A stretch of DNA of 64,000 bases, from assembly GCA_965224845.1 (NCBI GenBank), contig CBDDAJ010000021.1, positions 1 to 64,000 on the forward strand. The letters are read 5' to 3'. The translations under genes and the position numbers were made by a program. Numbering within the stretch: the first letter of the stretch is position 1; the number at the start of each line of letters is the position of its first letter. The stretch is from Wocania_A sp965224845. Lineage in GTDB: Bacteria; Bacteroidota; Bacteroidia; Flavobacteriales; Flavobacteriaceae. A model generated the notes under the pieces. The model made no database searches and was not told the origin of the DNA. It was given only the letters and a program-made list of their open reading frames with translations. Below, piece after piece: positions 9,827-16,843 of this stretch.

Positions 9827-10048
9827 ATGAGTGTAGAAAAAAGTTTTCTTAATGAAATATTTAAGATTGTTAAATTCCTTTATGGCATATTCATAATAAC
9901 TGATATTGCAATTTTAGTTAGGGTATTATTAATGAGCTATGGAGATAAACTTAAAATGAATAATGTAATAACAACTATTGCAATATTTGGAATTATAACA
10001 ATATTACTTTTTTTGTTGAAGACTGTAATTAAAAATAAAATTAAATAA
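9827..10048 (+). CDS. Small two-helix membrane protein, candidate immunity protein of the main Rhs tip
   Basis: The product has 73 residues with two predicted membrane helices (FLYGIFIITDIAILVRVLLM and VITTIAIFGIITILLFLLKTVI) and a basic C-terminus. The ATG follows the stop of the Rhs core/tip frame by one base, as for a translationally coupled immunity gene. Function is inferred only from position; membrane immunity proteins commonly guard against pore-forming or membrane-active tips. Confidence 0.6.
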   Translation: MSVEKSFLNEIFKIVKFLYGIFIITDIAILVRVLLMSYGDKLKMNNVITTIAIFGIITILLFLLKTVIKNKIK

Positions 10049-10051
10049 GTA

Positions 10052-10426
10052 TTACTTAATTTTAGTGATTTCTATTTTAGAATCTAAAGTATTACTCTTA
10101 ATATGACACAAGTAAGAATGTTCTTTAGATTCTAAGATTTTCACATTTATTTTTTTGCCAATAATCTTTTTTTTGTTAGGGTAATTAAAAATGTCCTTAT
10201 AAGTTAAAACAAATTCACAATCTGTAACCCAATTCACTTTGCTTATAATCTTGATATCATTATAATTGTTAAATTCAGTTTGTATTGAATCAGTTCTAAC
10301 AATAGTAGTTTCTATATTATTTGAATCAATATATTTAAAAGTTCCAGTCTTGAATTCAAAACAATTATTTGTTTGACTTTTACAATTAAAAATTATTAAA
10401 AGAAAAAAAAAGGCAATATACTTCAT
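10052..10426 (-). CDS. Small lipoprotein/secreted protein of a common Flavobacteriaceae family
   Basis: The product has 124 residues and an N-terminal lipoprotein-like signal (FFFLLIIFNC, Cys 15). The body pattern C-FKTGTFKY ... IVRTDSIQTEFN ... IISKVNWVTDCEFVLTYKD ... GKKINVKIL matches a small family widespread in Flavobacteriaceae whose function is unknown. The ATG overlaps the stop of a 32-codon upstream frame (TAATG), suggesting translational coupling. It runs against the Rhs locus and is probably resident rather than Rhs cargo. Confidence 0.75.
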   Translation of the reverse strand: MKYIAFFFLLIIFNCKSQTNNCFEFKTGTFKYIDSNNIETTIVRTDSIQTEFNNYNDIKIISKVNWVTDCEFVLTYKDIFNYPNKKKIIGKKINVKILESKEHSYLCHIKSNTLDSKIEITKIK

Positions 10427-10524
10427 TATTCAATAGATTTAAGCTTAACAGATTTGATTAAGGCATCAAGAGTGTAAAGAATGTGTTTCTTATCTTCTTT
10501 GTTCATTTGTTGTCCTAAAGCCAT
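10426..10524 (-). pseudogene. Short frame resembling the C-terminal tail of an HTH-type regulator
   Basis: A 32-codon frame (ATG at 10522-10524) reads GQQMNKEDKKHILYTLDALI and then SVKLKSIE before a TAA that overlaps the next ATG. The helical SEEDKKHxLYxLDxxIK style is typical of the end of XRE-family regulators in this group. In-frame stops lie just upstream and no HTH domain is present, so it is best read as a truncated gene tail. Confidence 0.35.
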
Positions 10525-10598
10525 ACTTAAAAACACTTAAAATGCTATATATAATTAAGGTTTTAGCAAATATAACTGATAAAAACGTCATAACAAAA

Positions 10599-10656
10599 GT
10601 CACCACCCAAATTAGTTGATAGTGACAATTAAACATTTAACTGCCTGATAACCTAG
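10599..10656. repeat. About 55-bp sequence repeated after Rhs modules (copy 1; copy 2 at 14031-14085)
   Basis: GTCACC...TTAGTTGATAGTGA and the following AACATTTAACT...TGATAA recur at 14031-14085, downstream of the second immunity gene, with scattered mismatches. In this copy CACCCAAAT (10604-10612) pairs with ATTTGGGTG (10688-10696). The repeat probably marks the 3' border of Rhs tip/immunity modules. Confidence 0.6.
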
Positions 10657-10813
10657 GCTTCACTAAGTGCTATATCCATATTACCATATTTGGGTGATGC
10701 CCCCCTACTAGCGCTCGACTGTGTCGGGTGCCATATTGAGTGTCTCGTCCTAAAAAAAGTTTACATGTTTTACATTAATCCTAAAATAGGTTTACAATTC
10801 ATTCTTAGTCCTA

Positions 10814-11725
10814 TTATCGGTTTACAATAATAGGGCTTTTTAGATAATAATTTTTCCATAGTTTTTCGATTTTTATATTGTTTTGATGTACTTGATTAGG
10901 AGTAAGATTACCTATGCTCATATGTGGTCTTTCATTATTATATAGATTAACAACAGTATCAAGTAATTCTTTAGCTGTTTTTATATTCTCTAATTGATAA
11001 TCGTTGAGATATTCTTCCTTAATAATTCCATTAACCCGTTCTGCAATTGCATTTTCTAGCGGGTCACCGTTTTCAGCCATACTAATTTCAATGTTATTGG
11101 TTTGCAACAATTTTACATATTCGTTACTACAATACTGAGTTCCTCTATCTGAATGATGTATCAATTTAGACTTATCTATTAAGCCTTCTGGTAGATTGAA
11201 TATTGCCATCTGTAATGCTTTGATTGTCTCTGAGGTCATTAAACTATCAGCTAAATGATAACCGACAATTTTTCTAGAATAAGCATCTGTTATAAAACTA
11301 ATATAAACAAAACCAGTTTCGATTTTCCAATATGTGATATCACTTACCCATAATTGATTTGGTTTATCAGGAATAAACTTCTTAATCAGGTTTGAATATT
11401 TCTTAAACCTATGGAAAGAATTTGTAGTTATTGTTTGTTTCTTTTTACGTCTAACCAAAAGATAATTAGCTGATAAAATATCGAATAGCCGATCTCTTCC
11501 CATTTTTATTTGATGTGCTAATAAAAATGGTTGTAATAGTTCATATAGTTTTCTGCCTCCCATATGGCGATGATTTTTTCTAATCTTATGTACTTCGGAC
11601 ACAATTAAATCTTCTTCAAAAGATAATTGTTCACGATACCAAAAATGTTGATAATATGCTTGACGGGTAACACCAAGTAATCGGCAGAACCTGCCTAAGC
11701 TTACCTTTGGATATAGGTTTTTCAT
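10814..11725 (-). CDS. IS3-family transposase OrfB (DDE integrase domain)
   Basis: The product has 303 residues. An HTH-like/HTH_21 region (residues about 30-90: HRHMGGRKLYELL) precedes an rve-type DDE core with WVSDITYW (first Asp), HHSDRGTQYCS (second Asp) and NAIAERVNGIIKEEYL (Glu). The orfB frame is open upstream of its ATG back to the slippery A AAA AAG at 11749-11755. A -1 frameshift there would fuse it to OrfA as the active OrfAB transposase, as is known for this family. It is intact and identical to the copy at 15331-16242. Confidence 0.95.
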   Translation of the reverse strand: MKNLYPKVSLGRFCRLLGVTRQAYYQHFWYREQLSFEEDLIVSEVHKIRKNHRHMGGRKLYELLQPFLLAHQIKMGRDRLFDILSANYLLVRRKKKQTITTNSFHRFKKYSNLIKKFIPDKPNQLWVSDITYWKIETGFVYISFITDAYSRKIVGYHLADSLMTSETIKALQMAIFNLPEGLIDKSKLIHHSDRGTQYCSNEYVKLLQTNNIEISMAENGDPLENAIAERVNGIIKEEYLNDYQLENIKTAKELLDTVVNLYNNERPHMSIGNLTPNQVHQNNIKIEKLWKNYYLKSPIIVNR

Positions 11726-11733
11726 CTCTTGGA

Positions 11734-12111
11734 TTACTTGGTATTGGACTTTTTTACAATCTTTATTTTAAATTCATTCTCTGCAATTTCAATCATTTTC
11801 CTATAAGTTTCAGCTAATAATCGAGCTTCTACAAGTTCCTTCTCTAATTGAGATAAAGAGTTTTTTTCTTTATTTGATAATTTGTCCGGTTGATTTGCCA
11901 TTGAGGGCAAAGGTACAATACTGGGTTTTGAATAGTCATATCCTAATTTCTTTAACCAAACAGTCAATTGGTTATTACCTATATTATACTTCTTTTCGAT
12001 TGATTTTCTAGTTGCAGTTCCCGTTAGAAATTCATTACATAAAAATTGTTTGAACTCTTCACTATATCTATTTTGAAATTTTGATGAAGATGTCTTAGTA
12101 TATCTTTCCAT
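11734..12111 (-). CDS. IS3-family transposase OrfA (HTH DNA-binding part)
   Basis: The product has 125 residues. The N-terminal helix-turn-helix is YSEEFKQFLCNEFLTG ... SIEKKYNIGNNQLTVWLKKLG, followed by a leucine-rich coiled coil (LSQLEKELVEARLLAETYRKMI) used for multimerisation in this family. The end reads ...IVKKSNTK, with the A AAA AAG heptamer in the VKK codons (11749-11755) providing the -1 frameshift into orfB. Confidence 0.92.
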   Translation of the reverse strand: MERYTKTSSSKFQNRYSEEFKQFLCNEFLTGTATRKSIEKKYNIGNNQLTVWLKKLGYDYSKPSIVPLPSMANQPDKLSNKEKNSLSQLEKELVEARLLAETYRKMIEIAENEFKIKIVKKSNTK

Positions 12112-12165
12112 TTGTTACACTTTTGTGTAAACCTATTTCAGGACAAGACAGAGTAAGCAAAATAA

Positions 12166-12200
12166 ACAAAAGCTATTCTAAAAACTAGAGTAGCTTTTGT
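12166..12200. terminator. Hairpin at the right edge of the IS block (copy 1)
   Basis: ACAAAAGCTATTCT (12166-12179) pairs with AGAGTAGCTTTTGT (12187-12200) with one G-T wobble and a 7-nt loop, followed by ATTTTA. It reads as a terminator that originally closed an Rhs module and was duplicated with the IS (copy 2 at 16683-16717). Confidence 0.6.
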
Positions 12201-12215
12201 ATTTTATATAGTTAT

Positions 12216-12640
12216 AATATTTCTTACATTTACGATGCCACTGGTGTTAAGCTTAAAAAAGTAGTAAGCAATGGTGGCACAACAACAGAGTATGCAGGTA
12301 ATTATGTATACGAAACCGAAATAAAATGAGGTTCACGAACACTTATTTATCAAATAGAATGGTGTAAGTAAAACGGTTCTTTGAAATTCTGTATACTGGA
12401 TATTGCTTAAAATGGCATGTAATAAAAACGAATGATTTTTGCACCAGGCGAAAAAGAAAACTAAAGTATAGCTGTAGCTATGGTTTCTTTTTATTTTAAA
12501 GTATGGGGTGAAAAGGGGCGTTTTAATAGTGGTATTTTAAGGAATATACAGTATTCCCCACCCGGAAGGCTATGTAGATGTTAATGGGAGCAGTTATAAC
12601 TATGTATACCAATACAAAGACCATTTAGGGAATGTAAGGT
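12216..12640 (+). pseudogene. Rhs-repeat remnant upstream of orphan tip module 2, broken by two insertions
   Basis: Bases 12216-12314 match 8208-8306 of the main Rhs gene almost perfectly. A 59-bp foreign piece (12315-12373) follows, then 17 matching bases (CGGTTCTTTGAAATTCT), then a 167-bp palindromic element, then matching Rhs sequence again from about 12561 (GAAGGCTATGTAGATG...) into the frame of the next gene. Stops in the inserts cut off any start codon, so the module is a silent donor copy. Confidence 0.8.
12391..12557. mobile_element. MITE-like palindromic insertion inside the Rhs remnant
   Basis: The ends are near-perfect inverted repeats: ATACTGGATATTGCTTAAAA at the left and, on the opposite strand of the right end, ATACTGTATATTCCTTAAAA. 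A central hairpin (AAAAAGAAAAC at 12451 against GGTTTCTTTTT at 12482, with ATAGC/GCTAT at its tip) makes the whole 167 bp fold on itself. It has no coding capacity and is absent from the homologous position at 8323-8330. No target duplication is certain because the surrounding copy has diverged. Confidence 0.65.
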
Positions 12641-13626
12641 TGAGTTATAAAGATAGTAACAATAATGGTAGTGTAACAGCTTCTGAAATACTGGAAGAAA
12701 ACAACTACTATCCCTTTGGGCTGAAACACAAGGGGTATAATGGGAATGTTAATAGTACTAATATTGCACTTAAAAGAAAGTTTGGTGGAATGGAATATCA
12801 AGATGAGTTAGGTCTTGACTGGTATGATATAACGGCTAGGAACTATGATCCTGCAATAGGTAGATGGATGAATATTGACCCATTAGCAGAAAAGTCTCAA
12901 GATTGGTCTCCTTACAATTCTGTTTTTAACAACCCAATTTTGTTTGTTGACCCAGATGGAGAATACCCTGTTATTACAATTACTAATCAACAAACTGGTA
13001 ACACCGTTAAACAAAGGGTTATAGGTTATTATGGTGGCGGGACTCAATATACTGATGTAAACACATATAAAGTTGTCGTCACAGATACTGAAGATTCTAG
13101 TTTTAGAATGGAATTTGCTGTAGCTCGGGATGCTTTTGCTGTTAAACCCGGAAACGATAATGGAACAACTATGGAAATGTCTAATGTGTCATTTGAACCA
13201 AAAGATGGGAATAAAAATCATTTTACAGGTAAATATATGAAGGCCTATCCTGAAGGAAATGATACTCCAGCTATAAAACTTACTCAAAAGGGCTCTGAAG
13301 TAATGCATGCGGAAGCTCGACCTGATGCAGTCGATTTAAAGTATAGATACAAAGAAGATGTTGCTTCTGGAGTAATGATTCATGTTGGAGGAAACTATGA
13401 AAATGAAAATACAGGCAGTAGCGTTTCTGCTTCTGAAGGTTGCTTTGGGGTTTGCAATAAAGGAAATTCTGCATCTAGTACATCTGATGCATTAACAACA
13501 AAAATAATGAAAGCTATTAAAACGCAAGCAGATAATAGCAAAGTTGACCCAGGACATATTAGAATAATTATACAAAAAAGAGATGAAAAAAATATCCCAG
13601 ATAATGTTACACATACAAAAAGTTAG
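12640..13626 (+). CDS. Orphan Rhs core plus toxin tip 2 (YkuD/DUF5675-like motif)
   Basis: TTG 12640 is only a nominal start; the frame is open back to 12541 with no ATG, so this is a displaced 3' module. It contains a Ca-loop-like DSNNNGSVTASE, the Rhs core (NNYYPFGLKHKGYN ... IGRWMNIDPLAEKSQDWSPY) and, after the VDPDGE border, a unique tip of about 225 residues. Near the end it reads MIHVGG ... SEGCFGV (His about 248, Cys about 267). This spacing recalls the H...SxGC active site of L,D-transpeptidase-like (YkuD) and DUF5675 proteins. The partner gene encodes a lipoprotein, which would suit a tip acting on cell wall in the periplasm. The motif assignment is tentative. Confidence 0.7.
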   Translation: MSYKDSNNNGSVTASEILEENNYYPFGLKHKGYNGNVNSTNIALKRKFGGMEYQDELGLDWYDITARNYDPAIGRWMNIDPLAEKSQDWSPYNSVFNNPILFVDPDGEYPVITITNQQTGNTVKQRVIGYYGGGTQYTDVNTYKVVVTDTEDSSFRMEFAVARDAFAVKPGNDNGTTMEMSNVSFEPKDGNKNHFTGKYMKAYPEGNDTPAIKLTQKGSEVMHAEARPDAVDLKYRYKEDVASGVMIHVGGNYENENTGSSVSASEGCFGVCNKGNSASSTSDALTTKIMKAIKTQADNSKVDPGHIRIIIQKRDEKNIPDNVTHTKS

Positions 13627-14029
13627 TATTTTATTAATACTATTAATATTTTCATGCACTCCTGAGGAAAATTATTCAAAGATTGTTTATGGAACACTCA
13701 TCCCTAAGGGTTTTGAATTCAATAAAGAAGCAATTGTTTCTATAAATAACACAAGTGTATTACTAAATATGATAGTATACTATGATTCTGATAATAATCT
13801 TGAATCTTTAAGTGTTTTTAAACCTGAAGGAAGCTTGAAATATTCATTAGAAGATATCAAGAATGATAATAAATTAATTAATTATTATAATATTGAAGAA
13901 AATAGTAAAGTAAAAATTAATGGTGAATCGATGTCTCTAAAAAATTTCAACGGTAGAATTCTTCGAAACGATAAAGATTCTATCATTTGTTCTAATGATA
14001 AAAAAATGGTTGTTATAGTAAAAAGATAA
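13604..14029 (+). CDS. Lipoprotein, candidate immunity protein for tip 2
   Basis: ATG 13604 gives 141 residues with a lipoprotein signal (VSILLILLIFSC, Cys near residue 19). An in-frame ATG at 13583 would place seven polar residues ahead of it. The gene overlaps the end of the Rhs tip frame by about 20 bases, the typical toxin-immunity arrangement. The body is beta-rich (GTLIPKGFEFNKEAIVSINN) with no family I recognise. A periplasmic anchor fits protection against a peptidoglycan-directed tip; this is inference from context. Confidence 0.65.
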   Translation: MLHIQKVSILLILLIFSCTPEENYSKIVYGTLIPKGFEFNKEAIVSINNTSVLLNMIVYYDSDNNLESLSVFKPEGSLKYSLEDIKNDNKLINYYNIEENSKVKINGESMSLKNFNGRILRNDKDSIICSNDKKMVVIVKR

Positions 14030-14030
14030 G

Positions 14031-14085
14031 GTCACCGTTAAACTAGTTGATAGTGAAAACTAAACATTTAACTATTTGATAATCA
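14031..14085. repeat. About 55-bp post-module repeat, copy 2
   Basis: This is homologous to 10599-10656 (shared TTGATAGTGA and AAACATTTAACT). It begins directly after the stop of the immunity lipoprotein. Confidence 0.6.
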
Positions 14086-14109
14086 GTTAAAACAAATAAT
14101 GTAATTATA

Positions 14110-14141
14110 AAAAACAGGTGTGCTTAGGTGTGCCTGTTTTT
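14110..14141 (+). terminator. Probable terminator after module 2
   Basis: AAAAACAGG (14110-14118) pairs with CCTGTTTTT (14133-14141) around a 14-nt loop, followed by a T-rich run. Confidence 0.55.
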
Positions 14142-14237
14142 GTTTTTAAACAGTCTATAAAATTGATGATTGATTTTATATTTTTCTATTGAAATACAAA
14201 AATAGTTTTTTGATGAGTAAAAAATGAGAGTGTTAGT

Positions 14238-14501
14238 CTAATCTTTATTTGATTGTTGTTTACTCGGATAGAAGTAATCTTTCAATTTGAAGAAAAATGC
14301 ATGATATGTTACCGAAATTATATGTAACATTACTATGAACCAAATGTAACCTTTAGAACAGTTATCATTTTTCATATCCTCAATTATGCATTGTAAGTCA
14401 GCTATAAATTCAGCTCTTGAAGACTTTGGAATGATAACTAATAAGTATTTAATTTTACTAAGAGTATTAGAAGTATTTTTTGAATTAACCTTTAAAGACA
14501 A
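14238..14501 (-). CDS. Small putative membrane-associated protein of unknown family
   Basis: The frame is 87 codons from a TTG, open a little further upstream, so the true start is uncertain. The composition is protein-like: SKIKYLLVIIPKSSRAEFIA, then an acidic helix, then a hydrophobic segment (GYIWFIVMLHIISVTYHAFFF) and a basic tail. It lies opposite the Rhs direction between module 2 and the module 3 remnant. I do not recognise it. It may itself be a 5'-truncated remnant. Confidence 0.4.
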   Translation of the reverse strand: MSLKVNSKNTSNTLSKIKYLLVIIPKSSRAEFIADLQCIIEDMKNDNCSKGYIWFIVMLHIISVTYHAFFFKLKDYFYPSKQQSNKD

Positions 14502-14709
14502 TTTTACAGGAGATACAAAATTTAATAAAGATATAATGTATAAATCAGCTATTTTAGGTGGGGCGGCTACTATTTCTAATGCTACTCCTCAAACAAAAAA
14601 AGCTTTTGGGTTAGGTTTGTCAGCAGGAAATATTTTAAGAGATCAAAAAAATGTTAGTGGTAAAAGTCGTTATATACAAAAACCCGCAACTTCAACAACT
14701 TATGAGTAA
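14470..14709 (+). pseudogene. C-terminal remnant of a third Rhs toxin tip
   Basis: The frame reads FKDNFTGDTKFNKDIMYKSA, then an Ala/Gly-rich stretch and SGKSRYIQKPATSTTYE, and its stop overlaps the ATG of the following membrane protein (14702). Upstream there is no Rhs core, only sequence antisense to the 87-codon frame. It is therefore the last third of a tip gene kept in front of its immunity gene. Confidence 0.5.
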
Positions 14710-15100
14710 AATAAAAAGAATAGCATTTAGTTTTTTCACTGTTAGTGTAGTTTTAATATTTTACTATTCTAAATATTCGCTTTATGAAACTGGCTCTAAT
14801 ACATTGTTTATTTTTATGAGTATTATAGTCTCTGTATTTATTCTATTTATAATTTACTTAGGAAAAGATAGAAGAGAATTATTTGACAATTCTTCTCTTT
14901 TGAAGTCTAAAAAAAAGAGTATTAAAATTTATAATACTGATAAAATAGCATATATTATTTTACTTAGTGTTCTGTTGTATCTAAATACAAACAAAGCACA
15001 ACAGTTTTTATATGAGGATTTAATATTTTTAGTATTGATAATAATCTTAAGCGTTTTATTATTGAACATAAGAATAACTTCTGACAGTAATACCCGGTAG
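14702..15100 (+). CDS. Four-helix membrane protein, candidate immunity protein 3
   Basis: ATG 14702 gives 132 residues with four predicted membrane helices (IAFSFFTVSVVLIFYYS; TLFIFMSIIVSVFILFIIYL; IAYIILLSVLLYL; LIFLVLIIILSVLLLNI). It overlaps the end of the tip remnant by 8 bases and is followed by a strong terminator, as expected for an immunity gene kept after loss of its toxin. No family is recognised. Confidence 0.55.
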   Translation: MSKIKRIAFSFFTVSVVLIFYYSKYSLYETGSNTLFIFMSIIVSVFILFIIYLGKDRRELFDNSSLLKSKKKSIKIYNTDKIAYIILLSVLLYLNTNKAQQFLYEDLIFLVLIIILSVLLLNIRITSDSNTR

Positions 15101-15145
15101 TGTAGTAAACAAGGTCATGAACTAAAATAGGATTTTAAATATTTG

Positions 15146-15185
15146 AAAACCAATAGTTAGAGTAAAATTTAGCTATTGGTTTTTC
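15146..15185 (+). terminator. Intrinsic terminator after candidate immunity gene 3
   Basis: AAAACCAATAG (15146-15156) pairs with CTATTGGTTTT (15173-15183), 11 bp perfect, followed by T-rich sequence. Confidence 0.75.
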
Positions 15186-15330
15186 TTGTTCTTAGACATA
15201 TTATTAGAAACAAAAGCCCCCCCGCTAGCGCTCGACTGTGTCGGGTGCCGTTATGAGTGTCTCGTCCTAAAAAAAGTTTACATGTTTTACATTAATCCTA
15301 AAATAGGTTTACAATTCATTCTTAGTCCTA

Positions 15331-16242
15331 TTATCGGTTTACAATAATAGGGCTTTTTAGATAATAATTTTTCCATAGTTTTTCGATTTTTATATTGTTT
15401 TGATGTACTTGATTAGGAGTAAGATTACCTATGCTCATATGTGGTCTTTCATTATTATATAGATTAACAACAGTATCAAGTAATTCTTTAGCTGTTTTTA
15501 TATTCTCTAATTGATAATCGTTGAGATATTCTTCCTTAATAATTCCATTAACCCGTTCTGCAATTGCATTTTCTAGCGGGTCACCGTTTTCAGCCATACT
15601 AATTTCAATGTTATTGGTTTGCAACAATTTTACATATTCGTTACTACAATACTGAGTTCCTCTATCTGAATGATGTATCAATTTAGACTTATCTATTAAG
15701 CCTTCTGGTAGATTGAATATTGCCATCTGTAATGCTTTGATTGTCTCTGAGGTCATTAAACTATCAGCTAAATGATAACCGACAATTTTTCTAGAATAAG
15801 CATCTGTTATAAAACTAATATAAACAAAACCAGTTTCGATTTTCCAATATGTGATATCACTTACCCATAATTGATTTGGTTTATCAGGAATAAACTTCTT
15901 AATCAGGTTTGAATATTTCTTAAACCTATGGAAAGAATTTGTAGTTATTGTTTGTTTCTTTTTACGTCTAACCAAAAGATAATTAGCTGATAAAATATCG
16001 AATAGCCGATCTCTTCCCATTTTTATTTGATGTGCTAATAAAAATGGTTGTAATAGTTCATATAGTTTTCTGCCTCCCATATGGCGATGATTTTTTCTAA
16101 TCTTATGTACTTCGGACACAATTAAATCTTCTTCAAAAGATAATTGTTCACGATACCAAAAATGTTGATAATATGCTTGACGGGTAACACCAAGTAATCG
16201 GCAGAACCTGCCTAAGCTTACCTTTGGATATAGGTTTTTCAT
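15331..16242 (-). CDS. IS3-family transposase OrfB, copy 2
   Basis: The 303-residue protein is identical to that of 10814-11725, with the DDE residues (WVSDITYW, HHSDRGTQYCS, NAIAERVNGII) intact. Confidence 0.95.
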   Translation of the reverse strand: MKNLYPKVSLGRFCRLLGVTRQAYYQHFWYREQLSFEEDLIVSEVHKIRKNHRHMGGRKLYELLQPFLLAHQIKMGRDRLFDILSANYLLVRRKKKQTITTNSFHRFKKYSNLIKKFIPDKPNQLWVSDITYWKIETGFVYISFITDAYSRKIVGYHLADSLMTSETIKALQMAIFNLPEGLIDKSKLIHHSDRGTQYCSNEYVKLLQTNNIEISMAENGDPLENAIAERVNGIIKEEYLNDYQLENIKTAKELLDTVVNLYNNERPHMSIGNLTPNQVHQNNIKIEKLWKNYYLKSPIIVNR

Positions 16243-16250
16243 CTCTTGGA

Positions 16251-16628
16251 TTACTTGGTATTGGACTTTTTTACAATCTTTATTTTAAATTCATTCTCTG
16301 CAATTTCAATCATTTTCCTATAAGTTTCAGCTAATAATCGAGCTTCTACAAGTTCCTTCTCTAATTGAGATAAAGAGTTTTTTTCTTTATTTGATAATTT
16401 GTCCGGTTGATTTGCCATTGAGGGCAAAGGTACAATACTGGGTTTTGAATAGTCATATCCTAATTTCTTTAACCAAACAGTCAATTGGTTATTACCTATA
16501 TTATACTTCTTTTCGATTGATTTTCTAGTTGCAGTTCCCGTTAGAAATTCATTACATAAAAATTGTTTGAACTCTTCACTATATCTATTTTGAAATTTTG
16601 ATGAAGATGTCTTAGTATATCTTTCCAT
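16251..16628 (-). CDS. IS3-family transposase OrfA, copy 2
   Basis: The 125-residue protein is identical to that of 11734-12111 and includes the HTH region, the leucine-rich coiled coil and the A AAA AAG slippery site near its end (16266-16272). Confidence 0.92.
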   Translation of the reverse strand: MERYTKTSSSKFQNRYSEEFKQFLCNEFLTGTATRKSIEKKYNIGNNQLTVWLKKLGYDYSKPSIVPLPSMANQPDKLSNKEKNSLSQLEKELVEARLLAETYRKMIEIAENEFKIKIVKKSNTK

Positions 16629-16682
16629 TTGTTACACTTTTGTGTAAACCTATTTCAGGACAAGACAGAGTAAGCAAAATAA

Positions 16683-16717
16683 ACAAAAGCTATTCTAAAA
16701 ACTAGAGTAGCTTTTGT
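16683..16717. terminator. Hairpin at the right edge of the IS block (copy 2)
   Basis: Identical to the hairpin at 12166-12200: ACAAAAGCTATTCT pairs with AGAGTAGCTTTTGT. Confidence 0.6.
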
Positions 16718-16723
16718 ATTTTA

Positions 16724-16798
16724 GGTGTTATAAAGATAAAAAGTATTGTGGGCACTCCTTATAAACGAGCGCTAGCTGGGGAATTGATGGCTATGTAA
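16724..16798 (+). pseudogene. Possible tail of a fourth Rhs tip
   Basis: Directly after the duplicated block a frame reads GVIKIKSIVGTPYKRALAGE and then LMAM before TAA at 16796. It has no start and looks like the last codons of a gene whose 5' part was replaced by the IS block. A small membrane-anchored protein follows 45 bp later, in the position of an immunity gene. Confidence 0.35.
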
Positions 16799-16843
16799 AT
16801 TGAATAACGAATACTAAAGTATCAGGTAATTAAATATATAAAA

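Larger units (their letters stand above)
10741..12150 (-). mobile_element. IS3-family insertion sequence, copy 1 (1410 bp)
   Basis: The terminal inverted repeats are TGTCTCGTCCTAAAAAAAG at 10741 and, on the other strand, TGTCTTGTCCTGAAATAGG ending at 12150; about 21 of the outer 25 bases match. Both ends are flanked by GAG (10738-10740 and 12151-12153), a 3-bp target duplication as expected for this family. It carries orfA and orfB on the minus strand with a -1 slippery heptamer. Copy 2 is at 15258-16667 and has the same length and proteins. Confidence 0.93.
10708..12206. repeat. Duplicated block carrying IS3 copy 1 (partner 15225-16723)
   Basis: The IS and its flanks are shared with 15225-16723. 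On the left, a 25-bp stretch (10708-10732) containing GCGCTCGACTGTGTCGGGTG is identical, then a few bases differ. On the right, 12151-12206 including a hairpin is identical, and similarity ends abruptly after GTATTTTA. Identity beyond the IS ends shows that the block was duplicated rather than the IS transposing twice into unrelated DNA. Confidence 0.8.
15258..16667 (-). mobile_element. IS3-family insertion sequence, copy 2 (1410 bp)
   Basis: Ends, inverted repeats and GAG flanks (15255-15257, 16668-16670) match copy 1 at 10741-12150, and both encoded proteins are identical. The very high identity implies recent duplication. Confidence 0.93.
15225..16723. repeat. Duplicated block carrying IS3 copy 2 (partner 10708-12206)
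   Basis: The left 25 bp, the 1410-bp IS and 56 bp on the right are shared with 10708-12206. In addition GCTAGCGCTCG (15224-15234) recurs inverted as CGAGCGCTAGC at 16766-16776, bracketing the block. Confidence 0.8.

Noticed and set aside
14386..14469. First 28 codons of the plus-strand frame ending at 14709
   Set aside because: This part is antisense to a more protein-like minus-strand frame and lacks Rhs similarity; only the later part is kept as a tip remnant.
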